DNA of 64,000 nucleotides, taken from contig JAWZSP010000008.1 in NCBI GenBank assembly GCA_034401135.1, positions 248,001 through 312,000 on the forward strand, read 5' to 3'. The stretch is from Volutella citrinella. Taxonomy: Eukaryota; Ascomycota; Sordariomycetes; Hypocreales; Nectriaceae. Positions 22,353-31,693 of the stretch are shown piece after piece (the stretch's first letter is position 1; each line of letters begins with the position of its first letter). The position numbers and the translations under genes are program-made. The notes beneath the pieces are model-generated. The model saw only the letters and a list, made by a program, of their open reading frames with translations. It did not search any database and was not told the DNA's origin.

Positions 22353-25067
22353 TCAGCTATCTGAAATCAGTTGTGAAAACTTGAATTTGGCCAATATACT
22401 CGTTGCCTCAACAAACGACGACCATCTGCCAGAACTGACTCGCTTGTGCAGGCCAATGAATGGGTCAAATAGCCCCAGGTCGACCTCCCTGCTGCCGTCG
22501 ATTGATGCACGGAACGAGTCATCGAAGCCAAGAAGAGGGAGCCACTCTGAGACAGACTTGTCGCTCCTGCAGCCCACAAACGCCCAGAGAAGGGCTGCTC
22601 CGTGATGGAGGCCGATCAAGGCCAGGATGTTGGCCTTGGAGCGACGTTCAGGAGGCTTTCGCGATTCCTTATCCAGCAGCGACCATATCGAACTGACACG
22701 GCTCACTGCGACTGTGGCTTGCGGCGAGCTAGCCCACTGCTTAATCTTGTGGATCAACGCACTGTCGACGGCACCTCGCCTCATGACGAGATACTGGGCC
22801 TGGTGGACCTCTTGGATGGGTGCGAGCAGCTTCATATACCCTATGTGGTACAGGATCAGGCTGCTGAGTATAAAGGTGCGGTCCTGCTCGTTGCGTGCCA
22901 ATGTTTTGACCATGGGCAGAGCCCTTTCCCACTTGCGGAGAGCAAATAGCAGTCTTTGGCGATCGGTAACGAGGTCTGTCATGTGCCTGGAGACGGTATC
23001 AAGCGAATCCGTCTCCGGCACTTTGGAGAGGAGAGTGTCATCGATGCAGAATTGGGTCTGGTCAGTGAGCATCTTGCAAATATCCTCATGATTTTGCCGC
23101 CCCGTGGCGCGCTCAAACAGCTCTCCGTCGTGTGAGAAGCGCCATAGCGGCCACTGCAGCCCGAAGAGCAACAACTCGTGCGCCATTGGCTCCACAAGCG
23201 GCAGCATCTCGTGCCGGTCCATCATGATATGGTACATATCGGAGGCCAGTAGAGAGTTGTTTAGGCTGTAGTCGTGGTCGATGATGTCAAGCGCATGCTG
23301 GGGATGCATGGGGGTCCCGGCCCAGACCCTGTGACAGGTCGGGAACTCGAGGTCCAGTTCCTCCAAGGTGAGGAGCGGTTTGATGTGAAGAATAGTGCTC
23401 GTGAATACATCGCCTCGGAAGATGCCAAATGCCAGTCGCCGGCGGGCCTCGACGCCCAGCCATATGTTGAGGCGGTCCGTATCCGAGTGGACATTCTTCA
23501 TCCGGTGAAAGAGACCGATGCCGTTGCGATAGAAGGATGCCGAGAAGAGGCTCATTTTGCGAGCCTGGGCAACGAGGAGGAGCCCCAGGTGCTGGGCAAT
23601 GGAGAAAGCCTTGGCTTGGCTGAAGTAGACGGCCGTAACTTGGGTCAGCAGCCGTGCTTGGCCGAGCCACATGAGATCGGCTCCGTCGTCGAGGTCGAGT
23701 TCCAGAGGAGTGCTGAGATGCTTGCACAAAGCCGTATGCATCATGGGGCCAAACTCGCTGACGGAGCTGCCAGTGTACATTGCTCCGATGCCAGCCATGA
23801 CCAGGGACAGGCACGGGTGTAGATGCTCGTGCTGCGAGTTCTGGCGACTGACGAGGGGCCACAGGGGATGAAAGTTGTCGAAATACAGCTCCAGAAAATG
23901 ATCCAGGACAGTGGATGGCGAGAATGCAAGCTGAAAGGCCTCTGCTACTGTTTGCGAGGCTGAAGCCCAAAACTCGGTGCAGTCGGCTTTGCCTGGATCA
24001 AAACTCGCCGTCACAGCATTACTGGCCAACTCATTCACGGCTTGATGCTTGAGTGCTGTGTCGTCCACGATAGTCGAGTTTGGTGGTGTCACTTCCAACC
24101 CTTCTCCTCCGAGTCCTTGTACCTGTCCAGCGTTACTAGCGCCGGATGGAAAGCCCAGCCTCACCCGCGATGGTCCTTGGACGTTGGCGTCGGCGGGGGC
24201 ATGAGTGGGAGGGGGCTGGTGAGTTGGCGGTCGACAGGCATCCTGATACAGTTCCATTGGCAGGCCAATATCGGCCGAGATAATGGAGCCCATTGACGTA
24301 ATCGCGTCTTCGGTGAGGAATGTGCTCTCGTGCAGCCAAGCCCAGGGAATCGGATCGACCACTGCATCGACGAGATGCTCATCCTCGACGTTGATGAGGC
24401 GGGCGTGCTGCTCCGCGCTCGGTGCTTGTTCCATGGCCATCCCCATGTCCAGCGGTGGAATCGACCAGCCTTCAAGCCTGGCGGCAATGTCTGCTTCGTC
24501 GCCAGAGGTCAGGCCCCTTGACCAAGGGGCGGACGAATTGCTGCAGACGGTTGCCGAACTTGCCTCGTCAGTGGCGGCTCCCCCCAGACAGGCATCGTCC
24601 GATGAAGGCCGCCGATGGTGTTTCCGGCTGAGCTTGCGGCTGATGCGCTCCGACGACGTGTCAAACTTGCACTGCCTCCGCGCCGTCCGACAGGCGCCGC
24701 ACGGCTGCCGGCCGTCACATCGTTTCTTATTTTCCCGACACCTGTCACAGGCGGTGTGGCAGCGCTTGCGATGTTGTGTGGTCGTTGGGCTCTGGCCCGG
24801 CTGATGATGAATGTCCTGGCCTTGGTGCAGCTTCATGTGACGCGTCAAGAGATCATGGCGGAAGAAGCCGATGTCGCAGACAGGGCAGATGCTCGTGCAT
24901 TTGTCCAGGTGGTTTTTGGCGTGTCGGGTCAGGGCAGTCGAACTGGAAAACTGCTTGTCGCAGTCTTTGCAGGAGAAGTGGCTCTCGGGGGAAGACGAGT
25001 TCTGTGGCTGCTCGTGCTCGTGCTCGCTCGTCTCCAAGGCGGCGGGGGACTGCTGGAGGTGCTCCAT
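22353..25067 (-). CDS. Transcription factor with two C2H2 fingers plus a Zn2Cys6 cluster
   Basis: Single-exon regulator of 904 residues. Two C2H2 zinc fingers lie at about 32-53 (FSCKDCDKQFSSSTALTRHAKNH) and 60-81 (CPVCDIGFFRHDLLTRHMKLH), quoted by key residues. A Zn2Cys6 cluster lies at about 107-133 (CDRCRENKKRCDGRQPC, then CRTARRQC). A long fungal-specific transcription-factor middle domain follows (about 370-700). The C2H2-C2H2-Zn2Cys6 order is a known but less common fungal combination. Its position in the middle of the catabolic block makes it the best candidate for the pathway regulator acting on ACCACMTTANCCG (inference). The frame is intact. A 57-bp piece of this gene is repeated upstream at 25403-25459. 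Confidence 0.93.
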   Translation of the reverse strand: MEHLQQSPAALETSEHEHEQPQNSSSPESHFSCKDCDKQFSSSTALTRHAKNHLDKCTSICPVCDIGFFRHDLLTRHMKLHQGQDIHHQPGQSPTTTQHRKRCHTACDRCRENKKRCDGRQPCGACRTARRQCKFDTSSERISRKLSRKHHRRPSSDDACLGGAATDEASSATVCSNSSAPWSRGLTSGDEADIAARLEGWSIPPLDMGMAMEQAPSAEQHARLINVEDEHLVDAVVDPIPWAWLHESTFLTEDAITSMGSIISADIGLPMELYQDACRPPTHQPPPTHAPADANVQGPSRVRLGFPSGASNAGQVQGLGGEGLEVTPPNSTIVDDTALKHQAVNELASNAVTASFDPGKADCTEFWASASQTVAEAFQLAFSPSTVLDHFLELYFDNFHPLWPLVSRQNSQHEHLHPCLSLVMAGIGAMYTGSSVSEFGPMMHTALCKHLSTPLELDLDDGADLMWLGQARLLTQVTAVYFSQAKAFSIAQHLGLLLVAQARKMSLFSASFYRNGIGLFHRMKNVHSDTDRLNIWLGVEARRRLAFGIFRGDVFTSTILHIKPLLTLEELDLEFPTCHRVWAGTPMHPQHALDIIDHDYSLNNSLLASDMYHIMMDRHEMLPLVEPMAHELLLFGLQWPLWRFSHDGELFERATGRQNHEDICKMLTDQTQFCIDDTLLSKVPETDSLDTVSRHMTDLVTDRQRLLFALRKWERALPMVKTLARNEQDRTFILSSLILYHIGYMKLLAPIQEVHQAQYLVMRRGAVDSALIHKIKQWASSPQATVAVSRVSSIWSLLDKESRKPPERRSKANILALIGLHHGAALLWAFVGCRSDKSVSEWLPLLGFDDSFRASIDGSREVDLGLFDPFIGLHKRVSSGRWSSFVEATSILAKFKFSQLISDS

Positions 25068-25300
25068 TTCCAGGGCCCTTGTGCTTGTGGGCAGACACGG
25101 AGGATGAGACAGACGCAGGGAGACGGCCGAGTAGGTAGGTCGCGTTTGTCGCTTTTTTTGCCATTTCTGCGGGGTAACCCCAGAATCCGCGAGAGCCCCC
25201 CCCCCTCTTTCACACTGAGTTCATGCAGTGGCGCACCTCTGCGGATTCAGCCACTAAGAGCAGGTCTAAACTGGAGTGACCCGAATCTCACAACCTCGGA

Positions 25301-25312
25301 CCACCTAAGCGG
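25301..25312 (+). promoter_or_regulatory. Weak match to the shared motif (CCACCTAAGCGG)
   Basis: Matches the 12-bp core CCACMTTANCCG at 10 positions and lies about 235 bp upstream of the regulator's ATG. It could be an autoregulatory site; this is weak. Confidence 0.25.
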
Positions 25313-25402
25313 CGGAAGAGGTGGTATAGTCCGAGCTGCTCTAATCTGCGTTAGACTGTTGGCCACCGGGCAGGCCTGCAACACTCCACAACGTCAGCAG
25401 CA

Positions 25403-25459
25403 GTGCTGGGCAATGGAGAAAGCCTTGGCTTGGCTGAAATAGACGACCGTACCTTGGGT
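25403..25459 (-). pseudogene. 57-bp relic copy of part of the neighbouring transcription-factor gene
   Basis: Positions 25403-25459 match 23589-23645 (inside the regulator gene) with only three mismatches over 57 bp, including 36 identical bases at the start. On the coding (minus) strand the fragment still reads like YFSQAKAFSIAQH, then breaks. Two of the three differences are C-to-T on the coding strand, as RIP would give. It is too short to be a gene and is best seen as a scrap of a lost tandem copy of the regulator or a short local duplication. Confidence 0.65.
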
Positions 25460-25637
25460 GAGCTGCTTGGCCACTGGCTGGAGTGGACGGGGGAAATAGA
25501 CTACCAGACCAAGCAGAGGCGGAAGAACGATTCTCCTCTAGCCTGGACCGCGGCTCATAATGGTCACATTTACAAGTACGACAGACTAGATCGAATCCCA
25601 TGTGGATTTATTGACTCTTACGGCGACTATAGCTGCC

Positions 25638-26618
25638 TCAGGCGTCCTCAAACACCATGCGGTTTGTCAAGCGGCCAATCTTCTCAATGGCGACATCTAC
25701 CCGGTCCCCATGCTTCAAGAAGGCCGGTGGCTTCATGAACAGGCCCACACCACCGGGAGTTCCAGTCATGATGAGGCTTCCCTTCTGGAGAGTCTGTCCC
25801 TGGCTGCAGAACGCCACGAGCTTCTTGACGCCAAAGCACAAGTCTGACGTGTTGGTCTGCTGCCGCACTTGACCGTTGACAATTGTCTTCAGGTCCAAGT
25901 TGCCTGCGTCTCCGAGCACCTTTGATGATACCAGAGCAGGCCCGAGCGGAGCGTACTTGTCAAAGGACTTGCTGAAGGACCATTGAGGGACTGGTCCTGC
26001 CTTGCCGCTTTCGCGCTGCCAGTCTCGGGCGGACACGTCGTTTCCGACGGTAAAGGCTGCAACATATTTCATCGCATCCTCCTCGCTGACATTCTTGGCG
26101 TCTTTGCCAATGACAACGACGAGTTCACCCTCGTAATCGCACTGGCTCTGGGCTATGGCAGGAATTGGTATGTCCTCGCCGTAATCTGCCACGGCTGGGC
26201 TTGGCTTGGTAAATATCGTCGGGCAGGTGGGTAGCGGCCGTCCTGTCTCAAGAACTGGAAAACGACATGGCAGGTTAGCACATGCTTCACCAGCTACAAG
26301 CGGAGAGAGGGGAAGGGTAGACTCACTGTGCGTCTTGTAGTTGAGGCCAACACATCGAACAATGGGCACGTCTTGCGCTGCCACTGGGCCAAGAAGCTTC
26401 CCGACCACTTCGATTTGGCCGTTGGGCTTTGCCTCGAGATAATTCAGACCCTCTAGCACCTTGACTTGGAGCTGGCCATGCTCGGCAAGTTCGGCGATGC
26501 TGTCTTCCTGCCCGCTGGCCAGGATGGGGTCACCCCAACGGACCTGATCCGTGTTACCTTGGGGAAGGTATCGCACCAGCCGATCCCATGGGGTAGCAAA
26601 ATCTCCAGAGCCGGGCAT
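25638..26618 (-). CDS. Fumarylacetoacetate hydrolase (FAH) family enzyme
   Basis: Metal-dependent C-C hydrolase/hydratase/decarboxylase family that processes ring-cleavage products. Exons 26618-26327 and 26254-25638 give 302 residues. The 72-bp intron (26326-26255) is a multiple of three and open, so it is easily mis-called as coding. Removing it gives the family sequence GLNYKTHILETGRPLPTCP. Other marks are FTKPSPAV, YEGELVVVIG (acidic metal ligands), TVGNDVSARDWQ and IMTGTPGGVGLFM. The ATG at 26618 (MPGSGDFATPW) is preferred over one at 26708. It is divergent from the extradiol dioxygenase and shares a promoter with motif copies. Confidence 0.92.
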   Translation of the reverse strand: MPGSGDFATPWDRLVRYLPQGNTDQVRWGDPILASGQEDSIAELAEHGQLQVKVLEGLNYLEAKPNGQIEVVGKLLGPVAAQDVPIVRCVGLNYKTHSESTLPLSPLVAGEACANLPCRFPVLETGRPLPTCPTIFTKPSPAVADYGEDIPIPAIAQSQCDYEGELVVVIGKDAKNVSEEDAMKYVAAFTVGNDVSARDWQRESGKAGPVPQWSFSKSFDKYAPLGPALVSSKVLGDAGNLDLKTIVNGQVRQQTNTSDLCFGVKKLVAFCSQGQTLQKGSLIMTGTPGGVGLFMKPPAFLKHGDRVDVAIEKIGRLTNRMVFEDA

Positions 26619-26832
26619 TTTGGGTTGGTCAAGGTGACGAGCAGAGACAAAAGTTGGAGTGGTACTGTGAGAATGAATCCAGCCAATGGACAATTGAGTG
26701 TCTTGCACAAAGGAACACGGCCGCGTATCCTCTTATTTGTCTGATATGCGTCTCTGATCTTCCCCCCGGCCTGACCCCACCGACACCAACCGAAACGCAC
26801 CACGAGTGCCTCGCCTCCTACGGAACTTGGGA

Positions 26833-26845
26833 ACCACTTGACCCG
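26833..26845 (+). promoter_or_regulatory. Variant of the shared motif (ACCACTTGACCCG)
   Basis: Matches the 13-bp consensus at 11 positions. It starts exactly 21 bp (about two helical turns) before the full copy at 26854. Confidence 0.4.
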
Positions 26846-26853
26846 CGTCCAAA

Positions 26854-26866
26854 ACCACCTTACCCG
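26854..26866 (+). promoter_or_regulatory. Shared 13-bp motif, copy 3 (ACCACCTTACCCG)
   Basis: Match to ACCACMTTANCCG followed by ACAGC. It lies 236 bp from the FAH-family ATG and 230 bp from the dioxygenase ATG. Confidence 0.7.
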
Positions 26867-27095
26867 ACAGCCCCGCAACGCCACCCGCGTAACCGTGGGG
26901 TATTGGCCCCGACGCCTGGGGGGCAATTCGTCAGCAAAAGTGACACTGCAGGTATGCGCCAGCTATATTGTGAGCCATTCTCAGCATCAAAAGAGACCCA
27001 GGACTAATTGAGCATTATCAGCACCACCACTTTCACAATTTCAGAATTTCACTTGAGACACCTGCCCTCATATTCGTGACAAAAACTACCCAGCG

Positions 27096-28160
27096 ATGCC
27101 TATCCCTCAAGATGACCCGCGAATCCGCATTTTGGCAACTGCCTTTGTGGACTATCACCACACCGATCTTGACGCAGCCAAGAAGTTCCTCTTGGACTTT
27201 GGCATGACAATTGTCCAAGATCGTGGTGATGAGGTCTATTTTGGCGGGTACGGCAGCGAGCCATTCGTCTACGTCGCCCGAAAATCGCAACGACGCAGCT
27301 TTGGCGGAGCCGCCTTTCAAGTGGAATCTCGCGGCGAGCTCGAAAGGGCTTCCAAGCTCCCCTTTGCATCCCCTATTACGGCATTGGATGCCCCCGGAGG
27401 AGGCGAAATTGTCACGCTTACCGATCCCGTTGGCCACAAAGTCCATTTGGTTGCCGGCCAGGCTCCAAAGGAAGCCAGCCCCGTGAACCTAGAGAAACTC
27501 ACCGTCAACTACGAAGTCGACAAGCCTCGAAAGGGCCTGTTCCAGAGATTTGAACATGGACCTGCTCCTGTACATCGATGGGGCCACTACGGCGTCACTT
27601 ATACTGCCGGAAAGTACCAAGAGATGTTTGACTGGTACACGAAGCATCTTGCACTGGCCGTATCCGACGTCGTTGTCAAAGATGGGAAGCCCGTCACCTG
27701 TTTCTTCCACATTGACCGTGGTTTGGAGTTTACCGACCATCATGCATTTTTCTTCAAGCCCGCCAAGCCTGGACAAGATCTTGATGTTGCCCATGCAGCA
27801 TTTGAGGTGCACGACTTCGATATCCAACAGCTGGGGCACAAGCACCTGCAGGAACGGGGTTATGAGCTATGCTGGGGTGTTGGTAGAGTATGTTGCTGTC
27901 CATGCACAAATAACTGCATACTTTTCACTAACACCTCTCCAGCATGTCCTTGGCAGTCAAGTCTTTGATTACTGGTTTGACCCGAGCAAATTCATTCTTG
28001 TACGTGCCAAGTCCAAGTTGACGCCGACACCCTGACTCACATGACATAGGAGCATTACGCTGATGGCGATATTGTGAATTCGGAGACACGGATCGCAAAG
28101 GTTCCAGCAGGTCCTGATGCCTTGGCAGTGTGGGGTCCTCCTGTTCCTGCTGTCTTCTAA
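27096..28160 (+). CDS. Extradiol (VOC-superfamily, BphC-like) dioxygenase
   Basis: Type-I extradiol ring-cleavage dioxygenase-like enzyme made of two VOC modules. Exons 27096-27887, 27943-27999 and 28050-28160 give 319 residues. The first module starts at RILATAFVDYHHTDLDAAKKF. The second contains WGHYGVTY (His), VAHAAFEVHD (His) and, across the last two introns, HVLGSQVFDYWFDPSKFIL/EHYADGD, where the Glu completes the usual two-His-one-carboxylate iron site. Pieces are quoted by key residues. Such enzymes cleave catechols next to the OH pair. Meta-cleavage is unusual in fungi, so the exact reaction needs proof. Head-to-head with the FAH-family gene. Confidence 0.88.
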
Positions 28161-28562
28161 GTTCTAGCTGTAGCTTCAGATGTACCTTGTTCTGCTTCGA
28201 AATAGAGACACAATTAGTTGCCTCAAGTACGGCTAACAAGAACTCTAACCATAACGCATTGCAATATGGATTAACATAACGTAACAACTGTCAGCCCGTT
28301 GAATGTTGTTTAGTCTGCAGCCCCTGTGAGTGTGAAAAGCGTGCCTTGGATTGCTCGAATAAAAGCCAATTTGTGCTCTTTCCAAGCATCATGATCAATT
28401 TCCGGAGAATGGGAAGACATTACCAATGCCCTAAGCTGCTGATTGAAATTGATTCACTCAATAAGTGTAAAACTAAGTTCGTAGTTGAGAAGATGAGCGT
28501 GGCAGTTCAATCCATTTGACCATTCAGTGCCCATGTCAAATGGGATTATGCTCAGAGTACGA
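28161..28562. other. Intergenic stretch between convergent genes
   Basis: 3' flanks of the dioxygenase and the MFS permease. Nothing recognised. Confidence 0.5.
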
Positions 28563-30170
28563 CTACAGATTGTATCTAAATGCCTTGTTCTCCTTATCCG
28601 TAAGGTCTTCAGAGGTTCTAGTCGGCTCCAAGGAACCATACTCTCTGTCTCGCTTCCGATTCTCAAGAGAAAGGTAGAGTCTAAGGGCTTGAGAAACAAC
28701 AAAGCAGACCACAAAGCAGACCATGATGCCGATAAAGCTTCTGTCATATCGAGGAGCATATTGTCTAAATGTTGTCAGACAGACCTGTGGCGAAATTGCC
28801 AACCGGGATTACTTACGCGTTAAACAACAGGGGTCCAATAATGTTGCCAATTGAGTAGCCGATGAAGGTGCCTGCAGCATATGTGGCCTTCTTTGTGTGA
28901 CCAGCTACATTGGATGTACCGAGACCAATGCACTGCGTCCACGCGGATGAGAAGAAGATGACAAGATAGAAAGCAAAGATCCGCCCGGCCGTATTCGAAG
29001 ATGGTAGCTGCCAACTGATACTCGTTAGAGAATACTGAAGCTAAGCAATATGTGAAGCTTACAGTAGGGCACAGCCAAGAATCACAGGTATACTGGCCAC
29101 AGTCATGATGTTGAGGCGAGAGTTTTTCACGCGCCTTGAGATGTAACCAGAACCCAGGATGCAAACCAGTGAAATGGCACCGATGGGCAAGTTCAGGAGT
29201 AGGGATTTAAACACATCAAAGCCCATGCCATGGAATACAATAGAAGCAAAGGTGTTGACAACGCCAGCTCCAGTGCAAGAGACAATGGAGAGAACGATAA
29301 GGCCCCACATCTGGACGTCAAGGAGCGCCTCTTTGACCTGATACGGTTTGATGTAGTTGTTGTGCTCGCCAGTATTGTTGGACAAAATTCGTTCCGACAA
29401 CATGCGTCTTTCTTGGTCAGTAAAACCCTTGGCGTGCTGCGGCTCATCGGGAAACAGCCACCACAGGGCAACCCCCCAGAGAAGAGTGATTGCTCCGGCG
29501 ATGAGATACATGTACTGCCAGGGACGCAGGCTTCCAGAGGTGATGTGGCCCAGCCCATAGTTGAGAATGGGGGAGAACATAAGGGAGCCTCCGCTGAATG
29601 AGTACCAGACGCTTGATCGCATCGCTTGCTCCGAGTGAGTGTACCAAAGGCCGACCACCATCATGAAAATAGGTGAGACGCCGGCTTCCAAGAATCCTAG
29701 CATGAAGCGATTGACCATGAAGCCGGGAAAAGAGGTACAGGCAGGTGTGCAGAGCATGACAAAAGACCAAGCCACGCAGATTCCGACGCACACATGCCTG
29801 GGGGGGTATTTCTGCGCAAGCATCGAGGCGGGATAGGTTCCGAACAGGGTTCCAAAGTAGAATATGAGGGATGCCCAGGAGTAGTCGAGGTTCCGTTCGA
29901 GTCCGAGATCCTCTCGCAGACCAAAGATGGCAGCTTGGCTGAGAATCGCTTTGTCGTAGTACTGCAAGGCATAGGTGAAACAAAGCTGCATCTCCATCAG
30001 TCTCGGCTCCTTTTTGGACAATGGCAGATGAGTCTCACCACTGGCATCAACTTCCAGTCGATCTTTCGCAAGAGGCGGCGGCTCTCCGCTTCATCGACGA
30101 CGGAGACAGGAACTTGATCCTCGACCTGCTCAAGCTCAGGCTTCTCTCGCAGCGTGTTTTCTTGCACCAT
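28563..30170 (-). CDS. MFS permease, anion:cation symporter (Dal5/allantoate permease-like)
   Basis: Exons 30170-30039, 29991-29063, 29014-28817 and 28764-28563 give 486 residues. The start RKIDWKLMPV/MQLCFTYALQYYDKAILSQAAIFGLREDL is the hallmark of the fungal allantoate/vitamin/carboxylate permease family (quoted in parts: KIDWKLMPV, YDKAILSQAAIFGLR). FMLGFLEAGVSPIF, FSGGSLMFSP, WWLFPDEP and the later WQLPSSNTAGR and YAAGTFIGYSIGNIIGP fit the same family. Introns are 47, 48 and 52 bp. It probably imports an organic acid or phenolic acid substrate of the pathway. Divergent from the quinone oxidoreductase gene. Confidence 0.92.
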
Positions 30171-30625
30171 GGTTCTTGAAGAGATAAATTTGTTTGAGTT
30201 GTAGTTGCAAATCTTGAGATGAGCTCGTCGTTGTATACGTCTTATTCTTATACCCCGGATTGCAGGGGACTTCCCCAGATTCCCCCGCATAGTAGACCAT
30301 TTGGTCAACCCGACAGCCAAGCCCGAGCAACCAGCTCTAACCAGGGCCTTTGTCGCTTAACAGTCGTCTTTCCGTTGGCTCCGCTCGGACCGTCTCTTGG
30401 ACCGGAACCGAAATACCACATTATCCGCATGCGTTTCGGAAGCGGGCCGGATCACCCTAGCGGCACGGAACCACCATCCCCAGCCGATGGTGCTGAACAG
30501 GGATCAAATGGCTTTGCGCAAATACGCTATCATTTTTTACTTTCCATAAATCTGCGTAACCGGATCTTGATCGTGACATCCATTACGCCGAGCTGCACAA
30601 GGTTGTGATCATTATGACGAGAATA
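30171..30625. other. Shared divergent promoter, MFS permease / quinone oxidoreductase
   Basis: 455-bp region holding the shared motif at 30415-30427. No other feature recognised. Confidence 0.6.
30415..30427 (+). promoter_or_regulatory. Shared 13-bp motif, copy 4 (ACCACATTATCCG)
   Basis: Match to ACCACMTTANCCG. It lies 245 bp from the permease ATG and 199 bp from the oxidoreductase ATG. Confidence 0.65.
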
Positions 30626-31671
30626 ATGAGAGCAATTGGTTCGTGCGAAACACCAAGACCCAGTACCAATCGAAGCTAACAGAAGCAGATATCAAGGGGG
30701 GTGTTGGAGAGAGTCACGACCTATTCATCAACCCGCAGACACCAAAGCCCGTTCCCGGTCCTGGCCAAGCCGTTGTGAAGATCAAGGCGTTTGGTATCAA
30801 CCGCATGGATATTGCGCAACGCCGAGGCGGCTATCCAGTGCCCGCCGGAACATCAAAAACATTGGGGGTTGAGTTCAGTGGCATTGTTGAGTCATTGGGG
30901 CCTGGGGAGTCAAAACTCCAACCTGGAGATGAGGTGCTTGGTCTCGCGCACGGAGGCGCGTATGCCGAATATATTCGAGTCAATGCCTCCATGTTGAGAG
31001 GGAAGCCGTCAAGTTTGACCTTCGCCCAAGCTGCTTCCATTCCCGAGGCATGGGTCACGACAACTCAGGTTCTTCACCGTGTCCTCGACTTCAAGTCTGG
31101 CAAGTCTATTCTTTGGCATGCTGGGACATCAGGGGTGTCAATTGCTGGTATTCAACTGTCCAGGATGCTTGGGGCCTCGGCCATCTACGCAACCGCAGGT
31201 TCAGAGGAAAAGTGTAAGTTCCTTACTTCAAAGCTTGGGGCTACGGCCGCCATCAACTACAAGGAGGAAGACTGGGAGAGCCGCATTGCGGAGTTGACTG
31301 ATGGAAAGGGTGTCGACTATATCATTGACTTTGTGGGAGGGGGTTACTTTCAGAAAAATCTTGGTGCGGCTGCACGCGATGGCGAAATTGCCATTCTGGG
31401 AAGATTAGGGGGAACTCGGGTCGTGGATGCAGACATTGAGCCGGTTCTTTTCAAGAGACTGCATATACATGGAAGCACCCTACGCAGCCAAGATGTTGCT
31501 TACCAGTCAACGCTCCTGGACCAAGTGGAAGGATACTTGGAGTGGTTCGAAACAGAAAAGTTGAAGGTCATTATTGATCTGGTCTTGCCTTGGGAGAAGA
31601 TTCATGAAGCTCATCAACATATAGAAGGCTCGAGAAATATTGGGAAGGTGGTTTGTACCATCTCAGAGTAA
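30626..31671 (+). CDS. Zinc-free quinone oxidoreductase-like (MDR) enzyme
   Basis: NAD(P)H:quinone reductase of the medium-chain dehydrogenase family. Exons 30626-30638 and 30689-31671 give 331 residues. The short first exon MRAI joins DIKGGVGESHDLF across a 50-bp intron with a perfect GCTAAC branch site. An in-frame ATG at 30614 would add four residues. GINRMDIAQRRGGYP, GVEFSGIVESLGPG and AGTSGVSIAGIQLSRMLGA (nucleotide-binding) are family-typical. The structural-zinc cysteines are absent, as expected. It could recycle quinones produced from hydroxylated phenolics. Shares a motif-bearing promoter with the MFS permease. Confidence 0.92.
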
Positions 31672-31693
31672 TATTGACTATTCAGTATAACTC

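Larger units (their letters stand above)
25068..25637. other. Intergenic stretch upstream of the regulator
   Basis: Promoter of the C2H2/Zn2Cys6 gene (minus) and 3' flank of the FAH-family gene. It holds a weak motif match at 25301 and the duplicated gene fragment at 25403. Confidence 0.5.
26619..27095. other. Shared divergent promoter, FAH enzyme / extradiol dioxygenase
   Basis: 477-bp region between head-to-head genes, with one full motif and one variant 21 bp apart. C-rich with many CCG words. Confidence 0.6.

Noticed and set aside
25638..26708. FAH protein of 356 residues read straight through
   Set aside because: The insert at 26255-26326 has intron ends and interrupts a conserved block; the start at 26618 fits the family.
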